A stretch of 64,000 bases of DNA from an uncultured Lachnospiraceae bacterium (GCA_910584845.1 CAJUDH010000016.1:1-64000); one strand, 5' to 3'. Counted from the stretch's first letter, positions 49,494 through 59,100 are shown. Made by a program: numbers and translations. The notes: generated by a model not told the origin, from the sequence alone.

Positions 49494-49733
49494 CCCCGAA
49501 GCTATGCCCCCCAAGCTGTAACCCCGAGGCTATGCCCCCCAAGCTGCAATCCCAAAGCTATGCCCAAAAGCTGAACCCCGAAGCTATGCCCCCCAAGCTG
49601 CAATCCCAAAGCTATGCCCCCCAAGCTGTAACCCCAAAGCTATGCCCCCAAAGCTATGCCCCCCAAGCTGTAACCCCAAAGCTATGCCCCCAAAGCTATG
49701 CCCCCAAAGCTGCAACCCCAAAGCTGTAACCCG
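49482..49733. repeat. 18-unit minisatellite after the hydrolase stop
   Basis: Eighteen units of 12-15 bases, of two kinds that mostly alternate: AAGCTATGCCCCCC and AAGCTGTAACCCC (also AAGCTGCAATCCC). The array starts in the last codons of the hydrolase and fills nearly all of the 279-base gap to the yitT stop. No gene is seen in it. Confidence 0.9.
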
Positions 49734-49772
49734 GGAAATACACCCGGACCCGTAACCGGCCCCTAAGCCTTG

Positions 49773-50639
49773 TCAGGAAGCTCCCATCTCCTTAAACCCT
49801 TCCCCAAAGACTTGTGTGGTTTCTGTCACCATAATAAATGCGTTGGGGTCAACGGAATAGATAATCCTTTTTAGTTTATAAAACTGGTTCTTGCGGATGC
49901 TGCAAAGCAGCACTTTCACATCCGCGCCGGTATAGGCCCCTTTTGCGTCCAGCACGGTTGCGCTGCGCTCCAGCTCCACGAGGATCCCTTCTGTGATTTT
50001 TTGGGGATGCCGGGTTACGATGACAACCATGCTGCCTATATCGTTTCCGTAGATAATGGCATCCATAACCTTTGTCTGGGCAAACAGGCTGATGAGGCCG
50101 AACAGCCCTGCTTCCACGTTTTGGAATACATAGATGGACAAAAGCAGGATGATGCCGTCTATCAGGAGCAGCGCTTTTCCAATGGATATGTGGGGCTTCT
50201 TTTTTTGCAGGATCGACCCTAAAATGTCGGAGCCTCCTGTGGTTGAGCCGGTCATAAAGATAAACGCCATTCCGGTGCCTACCAGGATTCCGCCAAACAG
50301 GCTGCTCATCATCCGGTCCCCGCTGTAAACAGGGAAAACGGGGGCAACGGCGAAGTCAAGGATAACCGAACAGGCCACACAGGCCACGCCGGTAGTCAGG
50401 ACAAAGCGCCGGCTTAAAACAAACCAGGCCAATACCAGCAGGGGGACATTGATCAGGATGGTCAAAACCCCCACGGGCAGCCCGTTTATATAGTTGACGA
50501 TCAAAGCCAGCCCCATTGCGCCCCCCGGGGCAATATTGGCAGGCATGATAAAGCAATGGGCCCCGATCCCATAGATCACAGACCCTAAAAGCAGGCACAA
50601 GCTGTTTTTCCATTGTTGTTTTCCAAAGTTTCCATTCAT
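49773..50639 (-). CDS. YitT family membrane protein
   Basis: 288 residues, ATG at 50639. About six membrane segments in the first 190 residues (GSVIYGIGAHCFIMPANIAPGG is the family opening), then a cytoplasmic DUF2179 domain (VVIVTRHPQKITEGIL to FGEGF). YitT/DUF161 proteins are common in Firmicutes, transport role presumed, substrate unknown. The 321-base gap to the next gene contains a promoter for the plus-strand gene and no ORF of note. Confidence 0.88.
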   Translation of the reverse strand: MNGNFGKQQWKNSLCLLLGSVIYGIGAHCFIMPANIAPGGAMGLALIVNYINGLPVGVLTILINVPLLVLAWFVLSRRFVLTTGVACVACSVILDFAVAPVFPVYSGDRMMSSLFGGILVGTGMAFIFMTGSTTGGSDILGSILQKKKPHISIGKALLLIDGIILLLSIYVFQNVEAGLFGLISLFAQTKVMDAIIYGNDIGSMVVIVTRHPQKITEGILVELERSATVLDAKGAYTGADVKVLLCSIRKNQFYKLKRIIYSVDPNAFIMVTETTQVFGEGFKEMGAS

Positions 50640-50895
50640 ATGCGGCCAGCCTTTCCTAACAGACGATAAAACAGTTCTTGCCGTCCATTATAGCATTGAT
50701 CGGCAAGGATTTCCATAGCTTGTTCAACTGCCGGCCCCATCCCAAAGATTTGGGGCTTTCATGGCCAAGACGTATCCTCCCCTGGCCCCGGGCGCTGGAA
50801 GATGCTGCCCGGGCCCCGGCGGGTTTGCAGGCAGCCGGCAAAGGGCAGCCGACGAAGGCGTTTTGGGCAGGGACGGGAATAAGGAAATAATGCTA

Positions 50896-50925
50896 TTGTA
50901 TTCCCGGGTAAAAGTATAGTATAAT
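50896..50925 (+). promoter_or_regulatory. Promoter of the lipase-like gene
   Basis: -35 TTGTAT (50896-50901) and perfect -10 TATAAT (50920-50925), 18-base spacer, 35 bases before the start codon. Confidence 0.65.
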
Positions 50926-50960
50926 GGGAAAATAAGGAAATTGAAAAAGGAGGGGTACCA

Positions 50961-51764
50961 ATGGGAGAGATGATTTCATCTTTTGACGGCACAAAACTGT
51001 ATTTGAACAAGGAAATCCCCGATGGGCCAAAGGCAGCCGTGGTTATTGTCCATGGGCTATGTGAGCACCAGGGGCGGTATGATTATTTGGCGGAATGCTT
51101 CCACAAAGCGGGGGTCGGCACATACCGGTTTGACCATCGGGGGCACGGCCGTTCCGAAGGGGAGAGGACCTATTTCGGGGATTTTCATGAATTGCTGGAC
51201 GACACCAATGTGGTAGTGGATATGGCCATTGCAGAAAATCCGGGCATACCCGTATTTTTATTGGGCCACAGTATGGGCGGGTTTACCGTGTCCCTGTATG
51301 GGGTAAAGTATCCGGACAAAGGCTTGCGGGGGGTTATTACAAGCGGCGCTTTGACCCATGACAAGAAAGGGCTGATTACCGGTGCGCCCAAAGGGTTGGA
51401 TCCCCACACCAAGCTTCCCAACGAACTGGGGGGCGGGGTATGTTCCGTAGCCCAGGTGGTGGACTGGTATGGGAAAGACCCCTATAACACCCAGACCTTT
51501 ACCACCGGCCTGTGTTATGCCCTTTGCGACGGCCTGGCCTGGTTCGAGGGGAGGGAAAAGGAATTTGCCTATCCGGTATTGATGCTGCACGGCGAAAAAG
51601 ACGGGCTGGTAAGCGTGGACGATACCTACGCGTTCTTTGCCCATGCAGCCTCCGGGGATAAACAGATGAAAATTTACGGGGGCCTTTTCCATGAAATCTT
51701 TAATGAATATTGCAAAGATGAAGTAATCGGCGATGCCCTGCGGTGGTTAGGGGCGCGGGTTTAG
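50961..51764 (+). CDS. Alpha/beta hydrolase, monoacylglycerol-lipase-like
   Basis: 267 residues, ATG seven bases after AAGGAGG. Serine hydrolase with nucleophile elbow GHSMGG, oxyanion-type HGLCEHQGRY, RFDHRGHGRS, then the acid in MLHGEKDGLV and catalytic histidine in GGLFHEIFNE. Pattern is of the Hydrolase_4 / lysophospholipase L2 group. Acts on lipid esters, cytoplasmic. Converges with a small minus-strand gene 13 bases away. Confidence 0.87.
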   Translation: MGEMISSFDGTKLYLNKEIPDGPKAAVVIVHGLCEHQGRYDYLAECFHKAGVGTYRFDHRGHGRSEGERTYFGDFHELLDDTNVVVDMAIAENPGIPVFLLGHSMGGFTVSLYGVKYPDKGLRGVITSGALTHDKKGLITGAPKGLDPHTKLPNELGGGVCSVAQVVDWYGKDPYNTQTFTTGLCYALCDGLAWFEGREKEFAYPVLMLHGEKDGLVSVDDTYAFFAHAASGDKQMKIYGGLFHEIFNEYCKDEVIGDALRWLGARV

Positions 51765-51776
51765 CCCAGGGGAAAG

Positions 51777-52016
51777 TCACTGGCTTTTCAGCCATTCCTG
51801 CAATAGGCGGATGGAGCCTATGTCGTCTTGGGTAAGCTTTAAATTGGAACAGATTTTTTTCCCGTCCGGGGAAGTGACGGTGATTTCCACCACAGCCCCT
51901 TCTGCCAGCCCGTGTTGGCAGGCTGCTTTTATAAAATGGGGGAATTTGGGGTGGTTTTGCACGAATCGGTCCCAAGCGGTTTTCAGCTGGACCAGGGCCA
52001 TAGGGTTTATTGCCAT
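51777..52016 (-). CDS. Small conserved-looking protein
   Basis: 79 residues from ATG at 52016, seven bases after AAGGAGG on the minus strand; a much longer frame upstream lacks a Shine-Dalgarno. Opening helix NPMALVQLKTAWDRFVQNHPKFPHF, then a strand pair (GAVVEITVTSPDGKKI) and a last helix. Family not recognised. Function unknown. Confidence 0.7.
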   Translation of the reverse strand: MAINPMALVQLKTAWDRFVQNHPKFPHFIKAACQHGLAEGAVVEITVTSPDGKKICSNLKLTQDDIGSIRLLQEWLKSQ

Positions 52017-52179
52017 AAGTGCCTCCTTTCTTCCGGTATGGAAGCCCGCGCCCGGTACCGCGAAAAGGGGGTGCCGCAACCGTGTTTTTCGGGGGCGCGG
52101 TAAATTTTTTATATTATACAATAGTTTTTGGAAAAACGCAATTACTGCAACCGGATAGAAGCAATAGGGGGAGGCGGAC

Positions 52180-53604
52180 ATGGAGGGTACAGAGAGGAAG
52201 CAGATGCTCCATTCGTTTCGTGGATGGGTTTTGGGACAGGCAAGTGACAATTACCAGATGCGCCTGGCCGGGGAGGAAAATCAAAAAATCATCCTTGAGG
52301 CCGGCTATTGCCGGGGGGAGGTGGCCTTTTACCCCCAAGAGATCGTCGAGCTTTGTGTGGTCAACAAGGCAGACGGACAGAATATTTTTTACCTACATTT
52401 TCAAATGGGCGCCCTGGAATATGCCAAAGAGCGGTTTCAGGAGATGCGGGAAGCCATGGAAACCATGACGGCCAAGCCTCCGGCGAAGATCCTCCTAAGC
52501 TGTTCTTGCGGGATCACTACATACTATTTTATGGATAAGCTGAACCAGACGGCAAAACTTTTAAATCTGGACTATGCCTTCTCGGCAGTGCCCTATACGA
52601 GCCTGTACAGCGAAGGGGGGCAATATGACGCCATATTCCTTGCCCCGCAGATCGCCTATATGTGTGGTTCCGTAAAAAAAACGCTGCCGAATGTGCGTGT
52701 GGAGGCCATACCCCCCAAACTTTTTGCGTCCTATGACGTCCGCCAGTTTTATGAACTGCTGGAGAATACACTGCAGAAGGAAAACATAACGGCAAGTTTC
52801 CCCAAGCCGACCTTGGCGGCGCCTCCCCTGGACCATTCTTACCATTTGGAATGTAAAGTGCTGGCAATTGCCCTGATCCGCAAAGAGGACGATAAATTCC
52901 GGTGCATGGTCAGGCTTTATGAGAAAGGGAGCAAGGTACTTTATCAGAAAGAAATTATAAAAAAGCGTTTTAGCCTGGATGATTTTTGCGACATCTGCGA
53001 CATTGCTTTTGCCCGGTATTCGGGCATCCATGCAGTGAGCATCGCCTTGCCGGGGATTGTGGATGAGCGGGGGGTGACCCTAAAGCGGCTGAAGATGGAC
53101 CATACGGATTTGGCCGGCATTTTATCAAACAAGTACGGCACGGAAGTGGCCGTGGAAAACGATGCCAATTGCATTGCCCTCGGATATTATGCTTCCCAAA
53201 AAGAATTCCGTTCTTTAAGCGTTTTGTACCAGCCGGTAATCGGGCAGACAGGGGGTATGGGGAGCATCCATGAGGGGAACCTGATCAAGGGGCTGCATAA
53301 TGTGGCCGGGGAGATCCAATACATGCCGGTGATCCGGGATTCCCTCCTTAACCCTTTGTGGGGGACTCCGGAAGGGGTCCGGCGGCTGGCTGCCCAATAC
53401 CTGTCTTCCGTTATCAGTATCCTTGGCCCGGAACTGATCCTTTTGGTAGGGGAGCTGTTCTGGGACACGGAAACGCTGGGGGACGAACTGCGTAAAATCA
53501 TCCCTGACGCCTATGTGCCGGAAATCCGCCACATCAAACAGGTGCAGGACTATATGTTGCTGGGGGCCATGGTAGCCTGCGGGTGTGCCAAGAAAGCTGT
53601 TTAA
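52180..53604 (+). CDS. PTS EIIB-like domain fused to a ROK-family domain
   Basis: 474 residues, ATG with GGGGGAGG. First 95 residues unknown, beta-rich. Residues 101-195 look like a lactose/cellobiose-type PTS EIIB: KILLSCSCGITT with the cysteine in the phosphorylation-loop position (108 or 110) and YDAIFLAPQIAYM. Residues 220-474 are a ROK sugar-kinase-like ATPase: ALPGIVDERG, VENDANCIALGYY, GIHNVAGEI-type loop (GLHNVAGEIQYM). The CxCGxxGC zinc site of classic ROK proteins is missing. Likely a sensor or regulator that couples a PTS-like signal to the ROK domain. Confidence 0.75.
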   Translation: MEGTERKQMLHSFRGWVLGQASDNYQMRLAGEENQKIILEAGYCRGEVAFYPQEIVELCVVNKADGQNIFYLHFQMGALEYAKERFQEMREAMETMTAKPPAKILLSCSCGITTYYFMDKLNQTAKLLNLDYAFSAVPYTSLYSEGGQYDAIFLAPQIAYMCGSVKKTLPNVRVEAIPPKLFASYDVRQFYELLENTLQKENITASFPKPTLAAPPLDHSYHLECKVLAIALIRKEDDKFRCMVRLYEKGSKVLYQKEIIKKRFSLDDFCDICDIAFARYSGIHAVSIALPGIVDERGVTLKRLKMDHTDLAGILSNKYGTEVAVENDANCIALGYYASQKEFRSLSVLYQPVIGQTGGMGSIHEGNLIKGLHNVAGEIQYMPVIRDSLLNPLWGTPEGVRRLAAQYLSSVISILGPELILLVGELFWDTETLGDELRKIIPDAYVPEIRHIKQVQDYMLLGAMVACGCAKKAV

Positions 53605-53626
53605 AAGATAAAAAATCATTTGCTTA

Positions 53627-53655
53627 TTGTTTTATCGGTGGTTTGCGTTTATAAT
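53627..53655 (+). promoter_or_regulatory. Promoter of galE
   Basis: -35 TTGTTT (53627-53632), perfect -10 TATAAT (53650-53655), 17-base spacer; about 88 bases before the galE start, leaving room for the hairpin in the leader. Confidence 0.65.
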
Positions 53656-53684
53656 AGAAGGAAAGGCGGAAAGCCCGTTTAGCA

Positions 53685-53722
53685 GCCGGCGGCGCAGCGC
53701 GGTTTGGAGTTGCGCCGCCGGC
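53685..53722 (+). promoter_or_regulatory. Strong hairpin in the galE leader
   Basis: Perfect 12-bp GC arms GCCGGCGGCGCA (53685-53696) and TGCGCCGCCGGC (53711-53722), 14-base loop, five bases before the Shine-Dalgarno AAGGAGG. No U-tract follows, so not a terminator; likely an mRNA stabiliser or translational control element. Confidence 0.6.
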
Positions 53723-53742
53723 AGGATAAGGAGGGATATAAC

Positions 53743-54765
53743 ATGGCTACTATTTTGGTTACGGGAGGCGCCGGCTATATCGGCAGCCACACCTGCGTAG
53801 AACTTTTGCAGGCGGATTACGACGTGGTTGTGGTGGACAACCTGTGTAATTCCAGCAGGGAATCTTTAAAAAGGGTGGAAGAGATCACCGGCAAGCAGGT
53901 GACGTTTTATGAGGTGGATTTGCTGGACAAACCGGCCCTGACCCGGGTGTTTGACAATGAAAAGGTTGACGGGGTGATTCATTTTGCCGGTTTAAAAGCC
54001 GTAGGCGAGTCCGTTTACAAGCCGTTGGAATATTACCACAACAATATTACGGGGACGCTGATTTTGTGCGACGTGATGAGGAAACACGGGGTCAAGAGCA
54101 TTGTGTTTAGTTCCTCGGCCACCGTATATGGGGATCCGGCTTTTGTCCCGATCACGGAGGAATGCCCCAAGGGCGACATTACCAACCCTTATGGCCGGAC
54201 CAAAGGCATGTTGGAACAGATCCTTACGGACCTGCACACGGCAGACCCCGAGTGGAAGGTTATGCTGCTGCGCTACTTCAACCCCATTGGGGCCCACAAA
54301 TCCGGAAGGATTGGGGAAAACCCCAAAGGCATCCCCAACAACCTGCTGCCTTATATTACCCAGGTGGCTGTCGGCAAGCTGGTATGCCTGGGCGTCTTTG
54401 GGAACGATTACGACACTCCGGACGGCACCTGCATCCGGGACTACATCCATGTAGTGGATTTGGCCGACGGCCATGTGAAAGCGCTGAAAAAGATGGCCAA
54501 AGAAGAGGGCGGCGTCTGGATTTACAATTTAGGTACCGGTACCGGCTACAGCGTGCTGGATGTGATCAATGCCTTTGAGGAGGCCAACGGCCTGAAGATT
54601 AATTATGTGTTCAAGGACCGCCGGGCCGGGGACATCCCTGCTTGCTATGCAGACCCGGCCAAGGCAGAGAAGGAACTGGGGTGGAAGGCTCAGAACGGGA
54701 TCCGGGAGATGTGCGAAGATTCTTGGAGATGGCAGAAAAATAACCCCAACGGTTATGGGGAATAA
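53743..54765 (+). CDS. galE: UDP-glucose 4-epimerase
   Basis: 340 residues from ATG 53743, eight bases after AAGGAGG. NAD-binding GGAGYIGSHT, SSSATVYGDP with the catalytic Ser/Thr, and YGRTK (YxxxK) active site, then LRYFNPIGAHKSG and the substrate domain. Interconverts UDP-glucose and UDP-galactose for galactose use and glycan synthesis. Standard length. A terminator follows. Confidence 0.95.
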   Translation: MATILVTGGAGYIGSHTCVELLQADYDVVVVDNLCNSSRESLKRVEEITGKQVTFYEVDLLDKPALTRVFDNEKVDGVIHFAGLKAVGESVYKPLEYYHNNITGTLILCDVMRKHGVKSIVFSSSATVYGDPAFVPITEECPKGDITNPYGRTKGMLEQILTDLHTADPEWKVMLLRYFNPIGAHKSGRIGENPKGIPNNLLPYITQVAVGKLVCLGVFGNDYDTPDGTCIRDYIHVVDLADGHVKALKKMAKEEGGVWIYNLGTGTGYSVLDVINAFEEANGLKINYVFKDRRAGDIPACYADPAKAEKELGWKAQNGIREMCEDSWRWQKNNPNGYGE

Positions 54766-54800
54766 GAAAAATTAGCGGTGAGGGCGGTTGGGTCATAATA

Positions 54801-54834
54801 AATAAAGAGTTCGCTGTGCGGACTCTTTATTCTT
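54801..54834. terminator. Bidirectional terminator between galE and the DUF4364 gene
   Basis: AATAAAGAGTTCGC pairs with GCGGACTCTTTATT around three bases (54801-54814 and 54818-54831), with T and A runs on the outer ends; it can end both convergent genes. Confidence 0.8.
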
Positions 54835-54842
54835 CGTAATCC

Positions 54843-55367
54843 CTATTCTTCCCTCATCAGCGCTTTCATAATGAATGCGTAAATCTCCTGGCTCCGTTCT
54901 TCCCAACGGGAACACATCCATTCGGCCTGCTCCTTGTCGGGGACGGACAATTCCAAATTAATCAAGGGGCTTTTACCCTCCCGCACCTCACAGTGGACGA
55001 TGTAGTCCTGGCTTGTGGATTTATAATAATCGGAAAGGGTGCCAGCCTCATTGCGCATGCGGAACCGGTTTTCCTTTAAATATTGATTCATATCCTCTAT
55101 GATGGCAGGGGCAATGTTTTTTCCAAAGAAGCCCAACGTGTCCTCGCCTTCCCGGGTTATTTCGTACCGGGTGCTGTTGTGGGAGGATTCGGCGTGGATC
55201 AGGCCGGATTCTTCCAGTTCATTTAATGCCTGCTGCAAAGTAAAGTAGCTGGTGTACTCATGTTGAAGGAAAAAGTCCGACAACTGGGCATTGGTCAGGG
55301 GGAAATTCACCTGCTTAAGCATATAGAGGTTCATCAGTTTATAAAGGGTCATTGGTTCCGATAGCAT
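54843..55367 (-). CDS. DUF4364 family winged-helix protein
   Basis: 174 residues, ATG at 55367. N-terminal winged helix (LYMLKQVNFPLTNAQLSDFF, YTSYFTLQQALNELEESGLI, wing YEITREGEDTL), then a domain of unknown role (YKSTSQDYIVHCEVREGKSPLINLEL). The family is common in Clostridia and is probably a transcription regulator. Divergent from the DUF5717 gene and perhaps its regulator; the gap has an extended -10 (TGCTAAGAT) for the rightward genes. Confidence 0.85.
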   Translation of the reverse strand: MLSEPMTLYKLMNLYMLKQVNFPLTNAQLSDFFLQHEYTSYFTLQQALNELEESGLIHAESSHNSTRYEITREGEDTLGFFGKNIAPAIIEDMNQYLKENRFRMRNEAGTLSDYYKSTSQDYIVHCEVREGKSPLINLELSVPDKEQAEWMCSRWEERSQEIYAFIMKALMREE

Positions 55368-55481
55368 ATTGACACCTCTTTTCCAAACTTTTTCTCTATC
55401 ATACCAATTTAAATCTTTTAAATCAAGTGAAAATATGCTAAGATAGATGAAATGACGAGAGAAATCGAAACAGGTGGTACT

Positions 55482-58400
55482 ATGAGAGAAAGAATAAACC
55501 AGCTTGCGCAGGGGATTATTGATAAAGATGTTCGGAAGCTGGTTATCGTACCGGCATCGTTTACCCGGTCGGTGCCGGCAGGGGAAGTGACAAGAGAAGT
55601 TTTGGCCGTGACGGATGAAGGTGGCCGTTCCATCAAAGGCCTGGCATATTCTTCCAACATTCGAGTCCGTGTTACCAACAGCGCTTTTGGAGGCGTCCGC
55701 AATCGCATTGCATTCGAGATCGACAGCACGTATCTGACCCAGGAGGATGTGATTACGGGGGCCCTTTATCTTGTGACCAGCGCAGGGGAACGGAAGGTGC
55801 CCTATTCTTTTTCTATCGATTCTATAGAGGCGGAAGATTCCGGCAAAACGCTTAAGGACTTAAAGACGGCGAAGGATTTTGCCCGGATAGCCCAAAAGGA
55901 TCAGGAAACGGCATTGAGGTTGTTTGAATACCAGGATTTTGGGGAAGCGCCTTTTATGCGGGATATCCATGTCCGTGCCTTATATGACGGCCTGAAAGGC
56001 AAAGGGGACCGGCAGAACTTGCTGGAAGAGTTCCTGGTGGCCTTAAAGGCGAAAAAACCGGTAAAGCTGGAACTGGAGAAGCGTTACCTGGCTTTTGAGA
56101 AATTGGATAAGCCGGCCAAGGGGCAGTTGGAGGTGCATGCCAGCACTTGGGGGTATGCAAAGTTCCAGGTGACGGCGGAAGGGGATTTTTTGGAGCTGCC
56201 CAAACGTTTTTTTGGCCCACAGGATTTTAAGGAAGGGGTATGCCTGGTGGATTACGTGGTGAACCCTGCCCGCCTCCACGGAGGCCGGAACCTGGGGACA
56301 TTTACTTTGTCCGGTATACGGGAGTCCATGGTGGTTCGGGTGGAGGCCCGGGGCTACGATCAGGATTTGGCCCTGCCCAGGGAAGGGGGCAGGGAAAATC
56401 TGGGGCGTTATCTTAAGGTACGGCTGGAATATGAGGCCGGATCCGGGAACAGCCGGCAATTGCTGAACCAGATGAGGCAGGAGGTCGAAGGGTTGCGCAG
56501 GCGGGGAGGGGAGACCCTGCTCAACGTGCTTTTGCAGGCAGAGCTCAATATCCTGGAAGGGCAAAAAGGCCGGGCGGGCAAGCTATTAGACAGCCATGGG
56601 GCGAAGCTATTGCAGCTGCGCCGGGACAAACCGGAACAATATTGCTTTTACCAATATCTTTTACAGCTTTTGCGCAGAAAGGAAGGCCAGAGGGACGTGC
56701 TGGTGGGGCTGGTGAAAAAATGCCTTCTGGAAGAAGGCGGCCATCCTTACCTGCTTTTCCTTTGGATGAAGCTGGACCCGGAATTGTCAGAAAACCCTAC
56801 GGAATTGTTGGAGCAGATCCGGAGGCTGTTTGACCGGGGCTGTAAAAGCCCGTTCTTGTATTTGCATGCCCTGCGGGTGTATGAGAAGATACCGCTTTTG
56901 ATGCAGCAGATGGGGGAGCTGGAGATCCAGGTAATGAATTTTTCCGTAAAACGGGGGCTTTTAGGGCGTGAATTGGCTTTGCGCACGGCAGAGCTGGCAG
57001 ACGCCGCAAAAGGGTACCATAGGCTGTACCACGGGATTTTGGCCGCCCTTTACGAAAAGTACCGGGAAAAAGAATTTTTGCGGGCAGCCTGCGCCATGCT
57101 GTTGAAAGGGGATTGCCGCGGCGAAGGGTATTTCCCCTGGTATCAAAAGGCAATGGACGAGGGGGTGGGCCTGCCCCGGCTTTATGAATATTTCCTGTAC
57201 TCCCTGCCGGAAGGTTACCCCCGGCTGCTTCCACGGGAAGTGCTTCTGTATTTTTCCTATGAAAAGACCATGGATGATTATATCCGTTCTCAGCTTTATG
57301 TAAATATATTGACTTATATGAAGCCCGAAGAAGAGCTTTATAAACATTATCTGCGGGATATTGAACAGTTTACTATGGAGCAGCTTTTGGGGTCCCGGGT
57401 GAATGGCCGGCTGGTGGTGCTGTACCGGCATATGATCTATAAAGGGATGATTGACCAGAGGGTGGCACGGGTATTGCCTTCGGTCCTAAGGTCTTACCGG
57501 ATCCGGGTGGACAACCCTGAAATCAAGGCCGTAGTGGTTAGTTATGAAGAGCTGGATGAGGAAAGTTTGTTTCCCGTGGTGGACGGGACGGCCTATGTGC
57601 CGCTATTTTTGGAACGCCCGGTTTTGTTATTTCAAGACGGCCAGGGGAACCGCTATGCCAACATCCCATACCAAAAGGCGCCGGCCATGGAAGGCCCGGA
57701 TGTTTTGGACCTGGAAAGCCGGTGCTATGAGATTTACCCCGGGCATGAGATGCTGCGGTTGAGGGAATGCGCCCAGATTATGGATGCGGGATTTTTAGGG
57801 GAATCGGATGTGCTGATGCTGGAGCGCATTTCCTCCGGGCTTAAGGTTAAACCCCTTTTCCGGAAGAAAATCCTGGCCCAGATGATCCAGTATTATCAAG
57901 GGCATCCTGAGGATGGGGGCCAGGGGGATTTTGTGGCAGACTATTTGATGGGGCTGGATATGGAGCGGATGGACAGGCAGGAGCGGGCCGGCGTCTGCGG
58001 AATCCTGATTCAGAAAAACCGTATGAGGGAGGCCTGGGAGCGGGTCCGAAGATATGGCTGTGAAGGCATGGACAATGCAAAACTATTGAAAATGTGCAGC
58101 AGTTTGGTTTCCTGGAAAACCGGGGATGAAGGTGGGAAGCTGCTTTTGTTAGCCTGCAGCCTGTTTTCCCAAGGCAAGTATGACCCGGTGACGATGAATT
58201 ACCTTTGCCGGTGTTTTAACGGCTCCGGAAAGCAAATGTTCAAAATATTAAACCAGGCCGTCCGGGGGAAGGGGAAGGTATACGATTTGCCGGAACGTTT
58301 GTTGGCCCAGATGCTGTTTACCGGGGAGACAGACCGGGTGGATCAGGTGTTTGACTGGTACATGGCGGAAAAAGAGGCCATGCAGGAACTGGTAAAAGCT

Positions 58401-59063
58401 TATTTTACCATGAAGTCGGCAGACTATTTCCTCAAAGGGCGGATTACCAGGGACCGGGTATTTACTTATCTGGAAGGGGTTGTCCGGGATTTCCCGGATT
58501 GGCAGCGGATGCCTACCATCTATTTGCTGGCTTTGGCCCGTTATTATGCGGGGCTGCCCGTATTGGGCGAGGGGCAGAAGAAACTATGCCAGGTGATGGT
58601 AGACCATTTGCTGTCCCAAGGACTTACTTTTTCCTGGTTCCGGGATTTGGGCAAATGGGTATCCGTGCCGGATTCGATTATGAACCAGGTTATGGTGGAG
58701 TACCATGGAAGCCGGGATGTCAAGCCGGAGCTGCAGGTCCGTATTTTGCCGGATGAGGAAGAATACCATTGGGAGGAGATGCGGCCGGTTTGCCTGGGGA
58801 TTTTTGTGCGGCAGAAAGTGCTGTTTGAAGGCGAGATCCTGGAATACCAGATTTTTGAAAGGCGGGACGGGGAACCTGTGCTGACGGGGGAGGGGAGCCT
58901 TTCCTGGGAACCGGGCCCAAGGCGGGACAGGGGAAGCCGGTTTTCTGCCTTGAACGAGATGGGGCTTTGCTTGTCTTTGAAAGAAGAACCTGCCTTGCGG
59001 GAAAAAATGAAGAAATACGTGACGGATAATGTTGCCATGGAGGAACTGTTTGGTTTGATGTAG
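55482..59063 (+). CDS. Large DUF5717-like protein
   Basis: 1193 residues from ATG 55482, five bases after AGGTGG; ATG 55452 is an alternative with no Shine-Dalgarno. N-terminal 120 residues are beta-rich (VIVPASFTRSVPAGEVTREVLAV), and the region to about 330 has immunoglobulin-like or BACON-like repeats (KPVKLELEKRYLAFEKLDKP). The rest is a long helical repeat array like TPR/HEAT. No membrane segment, no signal peptide. Lachnospiraceae families of this size (DUF5717) sit next to DUF5716, as here. Function unknown. Confidence 0.8.
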   Translation: MRERINQLAQGIIDKDVRKLVIVPASFTRSVPAGEVTREVLAVTDEGGRSIKGLAYSSNIRVRVTNSAFGGVRNRIAFEIDSTYLTQEDVITGALYLVTSAGERKVPYSFSIDSIEAEDSGKTLKDLKTAKDFARIAQKDQETALRLFEYQDFGEAPFMRDIHVRALYDGLKGKGDRQNLLEEFLVALKAKKPVKLELEKRYLAFEKLDKPAKGQLEVHASTWGYAKFQVTAEGDFLELPKRFFGPQDFKEGVCLVDYVVNPARLHGGRNLGTFTLSGIRESMVVRVEARGYDQDLALPREGGRENLGRYLKVRLEYEAGSGNSRQLLNQMRQEVEGLRRRGGETLLNVLLQAELNILEGQKGRAGKLLDSHGAKLLQLRRDKPEQYCFYQYLLQLLRRKEGQRDVLVGLVKKCLLEEGGHPYLLFLWMKLDPELSENPTELLEQIRRLFDRGCKSPFLYLHALRVYEKIPLLMQQMGELEIQVMNFSVKRGLLGRELALRTAELADAAKGYHRLYHGILAALYEKYREKEFLRAACAMLLKGDCRGEGYFPWYQKAMDEGVGLPRLYEYFLYSLPEGYPRLLPREVLLYFSYEKTMDDYIRSQLYVNILTYMKPEEELYKHYLRDIEQFTMEQLLGSRVNGRLVVLYRHMIYKGMIDQRVARVLPSVLRSYRIRVDNPEIKAVVVSYEELDEESLFPVVDGTAYVPLFLERPVLLFQDGQGNRYANIPYQKAPAMEGPDVLDLESRCYEIYPGHEMLRLRECAQIMDAGFLGESDVLMLERISSGLKVKPLFRKKILAQMIQYYQGHPEDGGQGDFVADYLMGLDMERMDRQERAGVCGILIQKNRMREAWERVRRYGCEGMDNAKLLKMCSSLVSWKTGDEGGKLLLLACSLFSQGKYDPVTMNYLCRCFNGSGKQMFKILNQAVRGKGKVYDLPERLLAQMLFTGETDRVDQVFDWYMAEKEAMQELVKAYFTMKSADYFLKGRITRDRVFTYLEGVVRDFPDWQRMPTIYLLALARYYAGLPVLGEGQKKLCQVMVDHLLSQGLTFSWFRDLGKWVSVPDSIMNQVMVEYHGSRDVKPELQVRILPDEEEYHWEEMRPVCLGIFVRQKVLFEGEILEYQIFERRDGEPVLTGEGSLSWEPGPRRDRGSRFSALNEMGLCLSLKEEPALREKMKKYVTDNVAMEELFGLM

Positions 59064-59100
59064 TGTTTCATCATAGGAGAACCCCTACAGTTCCGGTTGG

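Noticed and set aside
49532..49729. Plus-strand ORF through the minisatellite (PKLQSQSYAP-type repeats)
   Set aside because: Open only because the repeat lacks stops in that frame; no Shine-Dalgarno and no known counterpart.
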